Source: Rhynchopus sp. YZ270_cl-10
Taxonomy: Eukaryota > Euglenozoa > Diplonemea > Diplonemida > Diplonemidae
NCBI GenBank assembly: GCA_964035575.1
Contig: OZ037836.1
Span: 1,550,001 to 1,614,000 of the forward strand
Direction: 5' to 3'
DNA: 64,000 bases
In this document: positions 49,408-58,411 of the stretch, piece by piece
How positions within the stretch are numbered: the first letter of the stretch is position 1
How the letters are laid out: the number at the start of each line of letters is the position of its first letter
The notes under the pieces: model-generated
The model's input: only the letters and a program-made list of their open reading frames with translations
Told to the model about the DNA's origin: nothing
The model's database searches: none
Translations under genes and position numbers: made by a program

Positions 49408-49459
49408 CCACACCCCACCACCACACACAGAGATCAGAACACAAAACAACAGCAAACAA
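49408..49459 (+). promoter_or_regulatory. Conserved LRR 5' block (gene F)
   Basis: AG at 49,430, then the 29-nt leader to the ATG at 49,460. Upstream R-A is absent here; 49,214-49,405 is sequence not seen elsewhere in the window. Confidence 0.6.
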
Positions 49460-50407
49460 ATGGACGTGCACTTCGAGGATTTCAGAGCGAATCAGCACAC
49501 AGTCGAGGTGGGTGCAGATGACACAGTGGAGGGCTTGCGGCGGAAGGTGGCGTCTGCAATGGGGTTGCCTGAAGATGGCTTTTGCATGAGTTTCGGAGAC
49601 GAAGCGATGGGAGAAGGAGCGGACATGACGCAGCTGAGTGCTGGTGACACAATCATCCTCACGAAGACGAAGACGAAGAGGCAACAAGCCATTGCAGAGC
49701 TTCATGCGTTGGGTGTGACCGACATCACAGCCGAGAAGTTGTACAGTGTGAAGGATGCTGAGGTGGCGTGTTTGCTTCTGCAGGCGGAGGTTGCGACTGT
49801 CATTCCTGATGGGTTCTTGTCAAGCACTTCGTTGACGAGACTTGATCTCAGTGCTGTGCCCTTTGTGACACAGATTGGAGACAACTTCCTCCACAAGTGC
49901 ACCTCGTTGACAAGTATTGACCTCTCTGGGTTGAGCAATGTGACGGTGATTGGCGGTTACTTTCTTTCCGGCTGTAAATATTTAACCACCCTGGATCTGA
50001 CACCACTCAAGAACGTTACGCGGATTGAGGGATCTTTTCTTGAAGGTTGCGAAGCTTTAACCACCCTGGATCTGGCACCACTTAAGAACGTGACGGCGAT
50101 TGAAGGTAGCTTTCTTGATGGCTGTAAATGTTTAACCACCCTGGATCTGACACCGCTCAACAACGTTACGAAGATTGAGAGTTACTTTCTTCTCGACTGC
50201 AACTCTTTATCCAGCCTGGATCTGACACCACTCATCAACGTTACGAGGATAGAGAGTTTCTTTCTTGGTCGCTGCAACTCTTTAACCACCCTGGATCTGA
50301 CACCACTCGACAAGGTGACGGTGATTGGCAGTTACTTTCTTTGCGAGTGCAACTCTTTAACCACCCTGGAGGGATACACACAACGTACACAAAAAGAAAG
50401 AATATAA
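49460..50407 (+). pseudogene. UBL-LRR gene F, 5' part, cut by LINE copy 2
   Basis: The UBL head (MDVHFEDFRANQHTVEV), linker and about eight 'TPLN'-type repeats run to 50,370, then the same LINE-derived GYTQRTQKERI and TAA as in gene E. A truncated product of 315 residues is possible. It continues at 58,127-58,371 and is cut again by LINE copy 3, and the rest lies beyond the window. Confidence 0.85.
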
Positions 50408-50410
50408 ACA

Positions 50411-53275
50411 ATGTTTTCGTACATGGTGTCGAAGTCACGTCCAGCCTCCACGCGGAGTATCCCGGGCAACGATCCGTCACACGGATCGGCCAAGTGGACG
50501 CCACACCCGCCGGCGCCTGTGTGCTGCAGGTCGTGGAACTGCTATTGCAGTGACGAGGTGACGGCGGCGGCGGAGCAGGCGCACTGGACTGAGGGGCTAC
50601 GGCAGCCCGCCTACCCGGGGGCAGGCGGCATGAAGCGCAGTGCAGGGGAGGAGAGGAAGGATCCCGATGTCTTCATCGGAGTAGTGACGGGCGAGAAGGT
50701 GCGGGACACGACGGGGCTGTGTGCGCTGGCGCGTGATGCGACGGAGGAGGAACCAGGAACGCACTGGGAAGTAACCCGCCGCCTGGCAAACATCACCAAG
50801 GCAGAAGCCGCGTACGAGGGCATCCTGCTCGGGCTTCAAGGGGTGGCCGACGGGTCGTACCCGAAGGGCACCCACGCGCGCGTGTGGGTCACGCACTTGG
50901 TGGTCTGGAGGCAGGTGGCTGAGGGGCACGCCTGCGACTCGTCGTTGCTGAAGCCGAGGCTGGAGAAGGTGAAGGCGCTGCTGGGCGAGTTGAAGAAGAG
51001 GGGGATAAGGGTATCGCTGCAGCACTGCGCGAAGGCGGGGAAGGGGATGAAGGAGGCAGAGAGCAACGCCCAGCTGGTTGCAGGAGGGGTGTACGCCGCA
51101 AGGGGATGCAGGACGGAGACGCTGGCAGCTGCCGTGCAGCCAGGTGTCAAGGGACACCTGGAAAGATGGGGGTTGCGATGGGAGGAATGTGGGGGCAAGG
51201 GGGACTGTCTGTTCCGGTCGGTGGCGTGGTCTGTGGAGCGGTCCCCGAATGGTCACGCAGGCTTCCGCAGGCTCGCAGTTGAGGTGATGAAGGAGCAGAA
51301 GGCACACTACAGCCCATTTGTGGACGAGGGGTGCATTGATGCATACCTGGCAGGCATGGCGCAGCTGGGGACATGGGGGGACCATTTGTGTCTCCATGCG
51401 ATCGCCAAGGTGATGAAGGTCCGCATTGTTGTGCTTGACGTTGGACCGGAGAACGCGCTACGGGCTACGCTGATCGACGGGCAGTCCGACGGGCAGCTGG
51501 CAGAAGGAACTCCGGAGAAGGCTAACCTCACCTTCACGGAGTCTGACGTAGTCCTGGGGTTCGAGGGGGTACACTACGGTGCTGTGGAATCGGCAGGGTT
51601 GAAGGTGGGGGAGGAACTTCTGTGCGCAGTGGGACAACCGCAACTGCACGTACCGGCTACAGCTGTGAAGGGGAAGAAGAAGGCGACGGCGGTGACCCAG
51701 AGCGCAGCGGAGGATGCACTGAACCTGGCGCCCCAGGGATGGAAAATACCGGTGTGGGATGCAGTGCCCAGCAATGTGGAAGGGGTGACGCAGGTGGCGG
51801 CAGTTGCGTGGAAGGCGAGCGAACTTCTGCAGGGGTTACAGTTGCTGCACCAACTTCCGCAGATGGTGATTGTGTCCCGTTCGAAGTGTACGGGTGCAGC
51901 GCGCACGAAGAAGGCGAAGGTGGCGGTGAAGACGGAGCGGGGAGCAAAGGTGGAAGAAGTGTGGCTGTCGTCCATGACAACTAACTTGGACGACGTGGTG
52001 AAGCCGGTGGAGAGCACGTTCTCGAGCAAGCTGATTACGCTGATGGGCAGAACGATGTTGCTCCAGGGGGAGGGGCGCACAAAGGGAGAGCAACGCATGC
52101 GTCGGTGGTACGGGTTGCAGGGGGTGCGGTGTGGACGCGGCTTGGAGAGAGGAGGATGGATGGAGATGTCTGTGGACGTGACGGAGGACATGGTGTGCGC
52201 CATGCTGAGGAGAAGCGGACGGGAAGGGGTGTTTGTGCGGCACCTCTTCCAGGCAAAGGAGTACGGGGACTGTGGGTTGTTGTGGAAGGCGGAACCGCTG
52301 GAGTCTGCTCTGGCACGGCTGGACCTTGTTGAGGAGAACATGGAGGATAGCGTGCGCGGACTCGCCGTAGGGGAAGGGGGCTACGCGGTGCGGGTGATGA
52401 AGGGGGACTTGGAGGCTGCGAAGAGGCTTCTTGTGCAGGAGGACGTCGTCGTGCAGGGACACAGGTACGAGATTGGGGGAATTCCGGCGAACACGTCGGT
52501 CCAGCTGTTGTGTGAGGGGCTGGTGAGGGAGGCGAGCTGGACGGTGAAGGTGCTGTCGCGAGGGCACAAGTGGACGGTTACGTCGGATGTGCCGTGCCCG
52601 AGCACAGAAGGGGTGCTGGAGGTGGGTGGATTGGTGTTGACGGTGTGTGCGGTGAAGGAAGGGCGTCGTGTGCAGAAGGTGGGTGCGAATCCGTGGGGTT
52701 TCCCTCTGGCGCAGTTCCCAGTACCGAGGCAAGGAGCAGCAGAGAGCGGCGCTGGCACGTGGGCGGCTAAGGCGAGGGGATACGCACCACCTGCAGCTCG
52801 ACCCCACCCTGCAACAGGGGCACCGGCGGCTCCGGCACCTCCCGCAGCTTCATCAGCAGCGCAGGACGAGATAGAGATGATGAAGAAGGAGATGAAGGAA
52901 TTGCGGGAGATGATGAAGGGCGTCATGGAGCAGCAGAAGGAGATGTTGGAGGCACAGAAGCGGATGATGGGACAGCCGCAGCAGTCGGCACCAGTCGCGC
53001 AACCGCCGCAGCCTCTCGACATGGAACAGCTCAGAGCAGAATGTGCTGAGATGAAGGAGACGGTGCAGCAGTGCAAGGACCAGAACGTGCAGCTGGCAGC
53101 GGAGAGCAAGCGGCTCACGGAGGAGAACGAGGCGCTGAAGAAGGCAGCTCGCGAGGCCAAGGACAAGGCCAGGGATGCTCAAGATCGTGGCGGTGAGGAG
53201 AAGAAGAAAGATACGACGACGGACGAGAACAGCCGCCCCCGCGACACGGACAATAACCGAGAAAGGTCGTATTAA
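50411..53275 (+). CDS. LINE ORF1 protein (copy 2)
   Basis: 954 residues, same protein sequence as copy 1: RNase H-like region, OTU-like domain with D265, C266 and H388, coiled coil. It starts three bases after the TAA ending the gene F frame. Confidence 0.9.
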   Translation: MFSYMVSKSRPASTRSIPGNDPSHGSAKWTPHPPAPVCCRSWNCYCSDEVTAAAEQAHWTEGLRQPAYPGAGGMKRSAGEERKDPDVFIGVVTGEKVRDTTGLCALARDATEEEPGTHWEVTRRLANITKAEAAYEGILLGLQGVADGSYPKGTHARVWVTHLVVWRQVAEGHACDSSLLKPRLEKVKALLGELKKRGIRVSLQHCAKAGKGMKEAESNAQLVAGGVYAARGCRTETLAAAVQPGVKGHLERWGLRWEECGGKGDCLFRSVAWSVERSPNGHAGFRRLAVEVMKEQKAHYSPFVDEGCIDAYLAGMAQLGTWGDHLCLHAIAKVMKVRIVVLDVGPENALRATLIDGQSDGQLAEGTPEKANLTFTESDVVLGFEGVHYGAVESAGLKVGEELLCAVGQPQLHVPATAVKGKKKATAVTQSAAEDALNLAPQGWKIPVWDAVPSNVEGVTQVAAVAWKASELLQGLQLLHQLPQMVIVSRSKCTGAARTKKAKVAVKTERGAKVEEVWLSSMTTNLDDVVKPVESTFSSKLITLMGRTMLLQGEGRTKGEQRMRRWYGLQGVRCGRGLERGGWMEMSVDVTEDMVCAMLRRSGREGVFVRHLFQAKEYGDCGLLWKAEPLESALARLDLVEENMEDSVRGLAVGEGGYAVRVMKGDLEAAKRLLVQEDVVVQGHRYEIGGIPANTSVQLLCEGLVREASWTVKVLSRGHKWTVTSDVPCPSTEGVLEVGGLVLTVCAVKEGRRVQKVGANPWGFPLAQFPVPRQGAAESGAGTWAAKARGYAPPAARPHPATGAPAAPAPPAASSAAQDEIEMMKKEMKELREMMKGVMEQQKEMLEAQKRMMGQPQQSAPVAQPPQPLDMEQLRAECAEMKETVQQCKDQNVQLAAESKRLTEENEALKKAAREAKDKARDAQDRGGEEKKKDTTTDENSRPRDTDNNRERSY

Positions 53276-53283
53276 TCACGACC

Positions 53284-56200
53284 GTGGGCCTTGCCCCACT
53301 AAAGATAGTGTGCAGCAATGTGACGGCGCTGCAGACAGGCGGGAGCTCTCTGCTGAAGGTTGCGGAGGATGCTCACGTTGTTCTGGTACAAGAGACAAAG
53401 TGCACCGTGACGACGCAGAAGCGCCTCTCCATCGAGTACCGCGAGCAGGGTTGGCAGGTGGTGTGGGGTAAGGAGTTGCCGGAATGGAGGTCGGCCGAAG
53501 AAGCGAAATCTGGTGGTGTTGCGATTCTGGTGCAAGAGGGAATACCTGTGCTCACGAGCCCGCCCTCCTCAACCTTGGAAAAGAACCTCTGGGACTCAAC
53601 GCGATGGGTGAAGGCGAAGGTGGCGTACGGCAAAGGCAACGAGTGGATCGACGTGACCTCCGTCTACGCGCCGTCGGCGGACCCGGAGGCTAGGGAGAAA
53701 ATACTTGGCGAGGTGATGGAGGCTGCTGCAGAGCTTGGTGATATTCCTGGGGTGATTGGTGGGGATTTCAACGCAGGTCCAGGGAAATCAGGTGTGCTGG
53801 CTGCTACACTGGACACAGGATGGTGGAAGGACACTGCCGAAGAGCACGCAAGGGTGCTTGGGACGACCCCGGACAACACCTACTTCTCGGTGAAAGACGG
53901 CAAGGAGATCCGCAAGAGGCTCGATTACGTTCTGCTGAACCGAGCTGCGTGCACAGGGCTGTCGTCTGTGAAGGTTGTCCACGACTCTGGGCTCCCGCAG
54001 CACAGACCGGTAGAGATAGCGCTGGATGTAGGTGCGTACAGGCAGATCGTGCTCGCGTACACTCTGCCGAAGCAGTTCCCTTTGGACAAGTGTGGACAAG
54101 GCGTGAAGAATGCACAAAAGGCGTTTGCGAGCAAGGAGCTGCAGTGGGGGGCGCTTCAACACCCTCAGGATAGGTGGATACAGTGGAACAAGTGGGCAGA
54201 GGACTTCTTGCTGCAGGCGTGCGAAGGCGAGATTGAGGGCCCGACGAAGGCGTATTGCGGAAGAGGCAAAACGTTTGACCCGAAGCCGAAGCACCGGACT
54301 GCGAAGCAGAGCAAGGAAGGGGACGCTCTGACAGTGAGCCAGAGAAGGCTGACGAAGAACGTGGGCAGGCTGGAAGAATGTCGGCTGTGGTACGTGAGGA
54401 GCAACGGTGGTGTGCCGCCACATGACGTGTGCAATTGTTGGAGCAAGGCGCGGAAGGAACTGCGTGTTCTGCTGGACGACGACTCACTGCAACAGGATAT
54501 GCCTAGCGAGGAGGCTTTGGTGGATCTGTGCAGAGCCGTGCGAGTGAAGGTGTCAACGCTTGCGGACCGAGTGAAGCGGAAGCGACTGGAGGACTGGCGG
54601 CAGCGCCTACGGGATGCATGGCACAATGCTCCCAAGGCGATCTTCAAATACTGCAAGGACGAACAGTACAGGAAGATGACTGCCCTGAAGAACGAGGATG
54701 GGAAGTTCACCGCCAACGCTGAGGAGATGGACACCCTCCTGCATGAGGCGTGGATGCCGATTCTTCGCCGATATGCGGAAAAGCCAGAGCCCGACTGGGG
54801 TGCGTTTAGGGAGAAGTTTACAGAAGACATCGCAGGCAAGGGGCAAGCGATGCAGATGGACAGGCTGACGGGGAAGGAGTTGCAGCAAACTCTGGGGAGG
54901 ATGAAGACACAAACTTCTGCTGGGGTGGAGGGTTGGCGCATGGTAGAGCTGAAGGCGCTTCCTCTGGTGCTGCTCGACAGGCTGGCAGATGTGTTTGATG
55001 CGATTGAGTGTACGGGGGAGTGGCCGCCTTCTTTGATGAGAGCACTCATTGCGCTCATCCCCAAAGGGGAAGACGACACCCCGCTGAAGCAGCGACCTAT
55101 CACGATCACTTCGTGTATCTACAGACTGTGGGCGGCAGCGAGGTTGCGAAGGCTGATAAAGTGGCAGGAAAGCTGGATTGGTGAGCAACAGCACGGCTTC
55201 AGAGCAGGACACAGCACTGCACACCTGTACTGGCATCTGTCGCTCAAGCTGGAGAAGGCGGTACTGTCGGGTGACGACACAGACCAGGTATGGGGCTTCA
55301 CGATCGACTACGCCAAATGTTTCGATCGTGTACCTCATGAGATTGTGCTATCGCTGGCGGAGGAGTGGGGCGCGCACTGGCGTATTCTTGGACCACTGAG
55401 GGCTGCGTACACTGCCATGGAACGCCGCTTCAAGTTGGGAGACGTAGGTGTGGGAGGCACCTTTCGTACGACAAATGGTATCCTGCAAGGATGCCCACTT
55501 TCTGTCGTGCTGTTGAACGCGCTGATGGCGGTGTGGGGATCTGCAGTGACGAGAAGGACCGGAGCAATCGCCATGGGGTACGCTGACGACGTGTATGCTG
55601 TGGCGAACACGGAAGCGGAGGTGCATGGTGCTGCGAGGGTGACGAAGGAGTTTATCACTGCTGCGGACATGGAGGTCAAGGCAGAGAAGTGCGTAGGGTT
55701 TACCTCGAAGGAGGGAACAAAGACGAAGTTTGGACTTGGCGACGGGCTCTTCCCCGACAAGAAGCAGTTCGGGGCGGTTGGAGCAGACATTTTGGCTGGA
55801 AAGGGGAACTTCGGGCCCATCGCGCGTGAGCGTGCGGTTACTGCGCACCGTGTGTTTACGAGGGTTTCGAGTGTGCCTTTATCCTTCACTGAGAAGGCAC
55901 TTATTGGCGCAAGGGGACCAATGATGGCAGCGTTGCATGGGTGCGAAGTGACAGACTTCTCAAAGCAGACCATAGAGACGCTGAGGCAAGGGGCAGCACT
56001 GGCAGTCTGGGGGCAGGGCAGGAAGCAGCGCACGCTGAACATTGTGTGGCATGTGTTATCTCCGGTTGGGATTGATGCGCCAGCGGAGATTGTGCAGAGG
56101 AGGATGGCGGCCTTTCTCCGACTGACAGAAGATGACGGCATGCGGAGAGAAGCAGAAGACGTGTGGAGGCTGGCACATGACCGAAGAGCGGAGCGGGAGG

Positions 56201-58050
56201 TGAGGCGGCGTGACAGGGCTTCAGATCTGGCACGTCTCCGGCGCGAGAACCCTGGGGTTGCCAACCCAAGGGTTACTGAAGTGCACAAGAAGGGTGTGAT
56301 AGAGTTGTTGTGGGACGACCTGGAGCGATACGGATGGCGGTGGAGCAGCTTCGACTTCTGGACCACACACATCGGGTTGAGGGTGCACGTTCGTCTGTGG
56401 GACAAGGGCAAATGGCTGCATGAGCTGAGAGAGGGCATCCGTGCACACGCGTACCGCCTGACAGTGACGACGAGGCCGTCGATGCAGGGCATTGAGGGAG
56501 GTGTGGATCGCCAGGCGACGAACGCAGTGTGGAAGGACCGCACGACCGACAGATACCTGGCGGGCGCGATACGCGGAGCCTTGTCGGGCTCTCAGTTGGT
56601 GGGGGTGCAGCTGCTGAGGAACAAGGAGGTGGAGACTTCGTTGTGCCGATACTGTGGTGAGGCGATAGAGGACCGGAGACACGCTTGGTGGTGGTGCCCG
56701 CAGTGGGACGAAATTCGTGGAGAGGACATCGGAAAACTCCGGGTTTTGCTCAAAGACGCACCCCCGTGCTTCTTGGACTTTGGCCTGGTGCCGACGATAT
56801 TCTTGCAGGAGCTGAGTGTTGCGGAGAGAGAGCAGACGGTGCGTCGTGTGCAACTGATGCTGGTCAGCATCGCGCTGGCAAGGCAGAAGTACGACGTGGA
56901 ACATGGGTTTTCGCAGAAGAAGAAGAAGCAAGCGGTGGTGGGCCAATCCCTTTTTCCTTGGGGCTGGAATCCTCAGGAGGGTGCAGTGCTTGAGAGCTAC
57001 AACCCGCTGGAGAACGTACTGTGGGGGAGCAAGTACATGAAGAAGAGTCCACGCTGGACGGAAGACCACTTCTGGGCGCTGAAGGCATGGCTCGCTGCAT
57101 TGCGTTGGCCTGATGGCACAACGCCCCCCATCACGCAGCTCGAGCTCATGCTGGACTTTGAGATCTTCTCGGGGTTGGACGTACCGGGTGAGACGGTGTT
57201 GAAGAGGGCCGAATCTTTTGGTGCCATGATGCGGACGGCGAAAACGATGGCGCGTGGAAGGGACGTATGGAAAGGAGTGGAGAAGAGGGAGGTGCACCAC
57301 TTACAGGAACTGGGTGCGGGGATCATGACGGGGTATTCTGTGCGACCTGTGCTGACGCATGCGGCGGGGGTTGAAGGATACCTGAAGGAGTTGCAGGAGA
57401 AGGCGACGTCGCGGAGAGCACTCTCCCGACAAAAGGAAAAGACGAAGGCGAGGTGGGGTGACGACGCGGATGTGGCTCATACTTCCACTCCGGAAGAACG
57501 CTCAGCAAAGAACGAACGCTGGAAGGAAGCGAAGGAAGAGCAGAAGCAGGCAGAGGAGGTGCGTAGTAGAGCTGCGATAGCTGCAGTTGCGGCAGAGCAG
57601 ATTCGACGACAGGAGGCACGCAGGCGGCAGACACCGGCTGTGCGTGTGGACGTAAGGAGGAAGGTGGGGGCCATGCGGGTGTGTGACATACACACCAAGA
57701 TGCGATGCGGGGACTGCGAGCACAACAACATCTCCATCACGGCGTGTTGTGCGACGCACCATTGTGATGAGCTTATTTTGGGTGACTGTGTGGAGGCGCG
57801 TGAGGCGTGTGAGGTGCATAACTTCTCGATGTGCGGACAGTGTGCGGGTGCGGGGAACGTGTCGATGAAGCAGTGCTGTCAGAAGCACCACAACTGTGTG
57901 GCCCACGGGAGGGGTGCTTGCGGTGCATGTGTGCAGGCGGGACGGAAGAGGAAGAAGGACGGATTGCCGATGCTGGCGTCTCCTCAGGCCTGTTGCGGGA
58001 AAGGGCACCACGACACGTCCCAGGGGCGTCTCGGGTTTGCCCCGCGATAA
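53284..58050 (+). CDS. LINE ORF2 protein (copy 2)
   Basis: Open like copy 1 and starting without ATG (nominal GTG at 53,284). It differs at about residue 1,324 (R in place of H in MAHGRD). Endonuclease, RT with YADD, zinc finger and Cys/His-rich tail are all present. Confidence 0.92.
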   Translation: MGLAPLKIVCSNVTALQTGGSSLLKVAEDAHVVLVQETKCTVTTQKRLSIEYREQGWQVVWGKELPEWRSAEEAKSGGVAILVQEGIPVLTSPPSSTLEKNLWDSTRWVKAKVAYGKGNEWIDVTSVYAPSADPEAREKILGEVMEAAAELGDIPGVIGGDFNAGPGKSGVLAATLDTGWWKDTAEEHARVLGTTPDNTYFSVKDGKEIRKRLDYVLLNRAACTGLSSVKVVHDSGLPQHRPVEIALDVGAYRQIVLAYTLPKQFPLDKCGQGVKNAQKAFASKELQWGALQHPQDRWIQWNKWAEDFLLQACEGEIEGPTKAYCGRGKTFDPKPKHRTAKQSKEGDALTVSQRRLTKNVGRLEECRLWYVRSNGGVPPHDVCNCWSKARKELRVLLDDDSLQQDMPSEEALVDLCRAVRVKVSTLADRVKRKRLEDWRQRLRDAWHNAPKAIFKYCKDEQYRKMTALKNEDGKFTANAEEMDTLLHEAWMPILRRYAEKPEPDWGAFREKFTEDIAGKGQAMQMDRLTGKELQQTLGRMKTQTSAGVEGWRMVELKALPLVLLDRLADVFDAIECTGEWPPSLMRALIALIPKGEDDTPLKQRPITITSCIYRLWAAARLRRLIKWQESWIGEQQHGFRAGHSTAHLYWHLSLKLEKAVLSGDDTDQVWGFTIDYAKCFDRVPHEIVLSLAEEWGAHWRILGPLRAAYTAMERRFKLGDVGVGGTFRTTNGILQGCPLSVVLLNALMAVWGSAVTRRTGAIAMGYADDVYAVANTEAEVHGAARVTKEFITAADMEVKAEKCVGFTSKEGTKTKFGLGDGLFPDKKQFGAVGADILAGKGNFGPIARERAVTAHRVFTRVSSVPLSFTEKALIGARGPMMAALHGCEVTDFSKQTIETLRQGAALAVWGQGRKQRTLNIVWHVLSPVGIDAPAEIVQRRMAAFLRLTEDDGMRREAEDVWRLAHDRRAEREVRRRDRASDLARLRRENPGVANPRVTEVHKKGVIELLWDDLERYGWRWSSFDFWTTHIGLRVHVRLWDKGKWLHELREGIRAHAYRLTVTTRPSMQGIEGGVDRQATNAVWKDRTTDRYLAGAIRGALSGSQLVGVQLLRNKEVETSLCRYCGEAIEDRRHAWWWCPQWDEIRGEDIGKLRVLLKDAPPCFLDFGLVPTIFLQELSVAEREQTVRRVQLMLVSIALARQKYDVEHGFSQKKKKQAVVGQSLFPWGWNPQEGAVLESYNPLENVLWGSKYMKKSPRWTEDHFWALKAWLAALRWPDGTTPPITQLELMLDFEIFSGLDVPGETVLKRAESFGAMMRTAKTMARGRDVWKGVEKREVHHLQELGAGIMTGYSVRPVLTHAAGVEGYLKELQEKATSRRALSRQKEKTKARWGDDADVAHTSTPEERSAKNERWKEAKEEQKQAEEVRSRAAIAAVAAEQIRRQEARRRQTPAVRVDVRRKVGAMRVCDIHTKMRCGDCEHNNISITACCATHHCDELILGDCVEAREACEVHNFSMCGQCAGAGNVSMKQCCQKHHNCVAHGRGACGACVQAGRKRKKDGLPMLASPQACCGKGHHDTSQGRLGFAPR

Positions 58051-58126
58051 CGAAGGTGGTCACGTGGCGCCTTTCTCACCTCTCAGTTCATCTGAGAAGG
58101 TGGGGATGGGTCACGTCAACAAGTTT

Positions 58127-58371
58127 AACTCTTTAACCACCCTGGATCTGACATCACTCAACAACGTTACGCAGCTTGAGGGGTATTTTCTTTCCCTCTG
58201 CGAAGCTTTAAGCAACCTGGCTCTGACACCGCTCAGCAACGTTGCGAGTATTGAGACTTGCTTTCTTAACGGCTGTAAATCTTTAACCACCCTGGATCTG
58301 ACACCACTCAACAACGTGACGGTGATTGCGAGTAGCTTTCTTTCCGGCTGCAACTCGTTTACCACCCTGGA
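58127..58371 (+). pseudogene. UBL-LRR gene F, middle part between LINE copies 2 and 3
   Basis: Three 'TPLN'-type repeats plus the start of a fourth (NSLTTLDLTSLNNVTQLEGYFL ... NSFTTLE) form a 245-bp island between the target duplication of copy 2 and the insertion point of copy 3. The frame stays open into the copy 3 leader and its TAA at 58,406-58,408. Confidence 0.9.
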
Positions 58372-58411
58372 GGGATACACACAACGTACACAAAAAGAAA
58401 GAATATAAACA

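Larger units (their letters stand above)
50371..58126 (+). mobile_element. LINE copy 2, 7.76 kb, inserted in an LRR repeat of gene F
   Basis: The 20-bp target-site duplication AACTCTTTAACCACCCTGGA lies at 50,351-50,370 and 58,127-58,146. It carries the local CTCTTTAACC variant, whereas copy 1 carries CTCGTTAACC, so the two insertions were independent. Leader, ORFs and 3' UTR are as in copy 1. The visible differences are two bases near 57,246-57,254. It looks whole. Confidence 0.95.
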
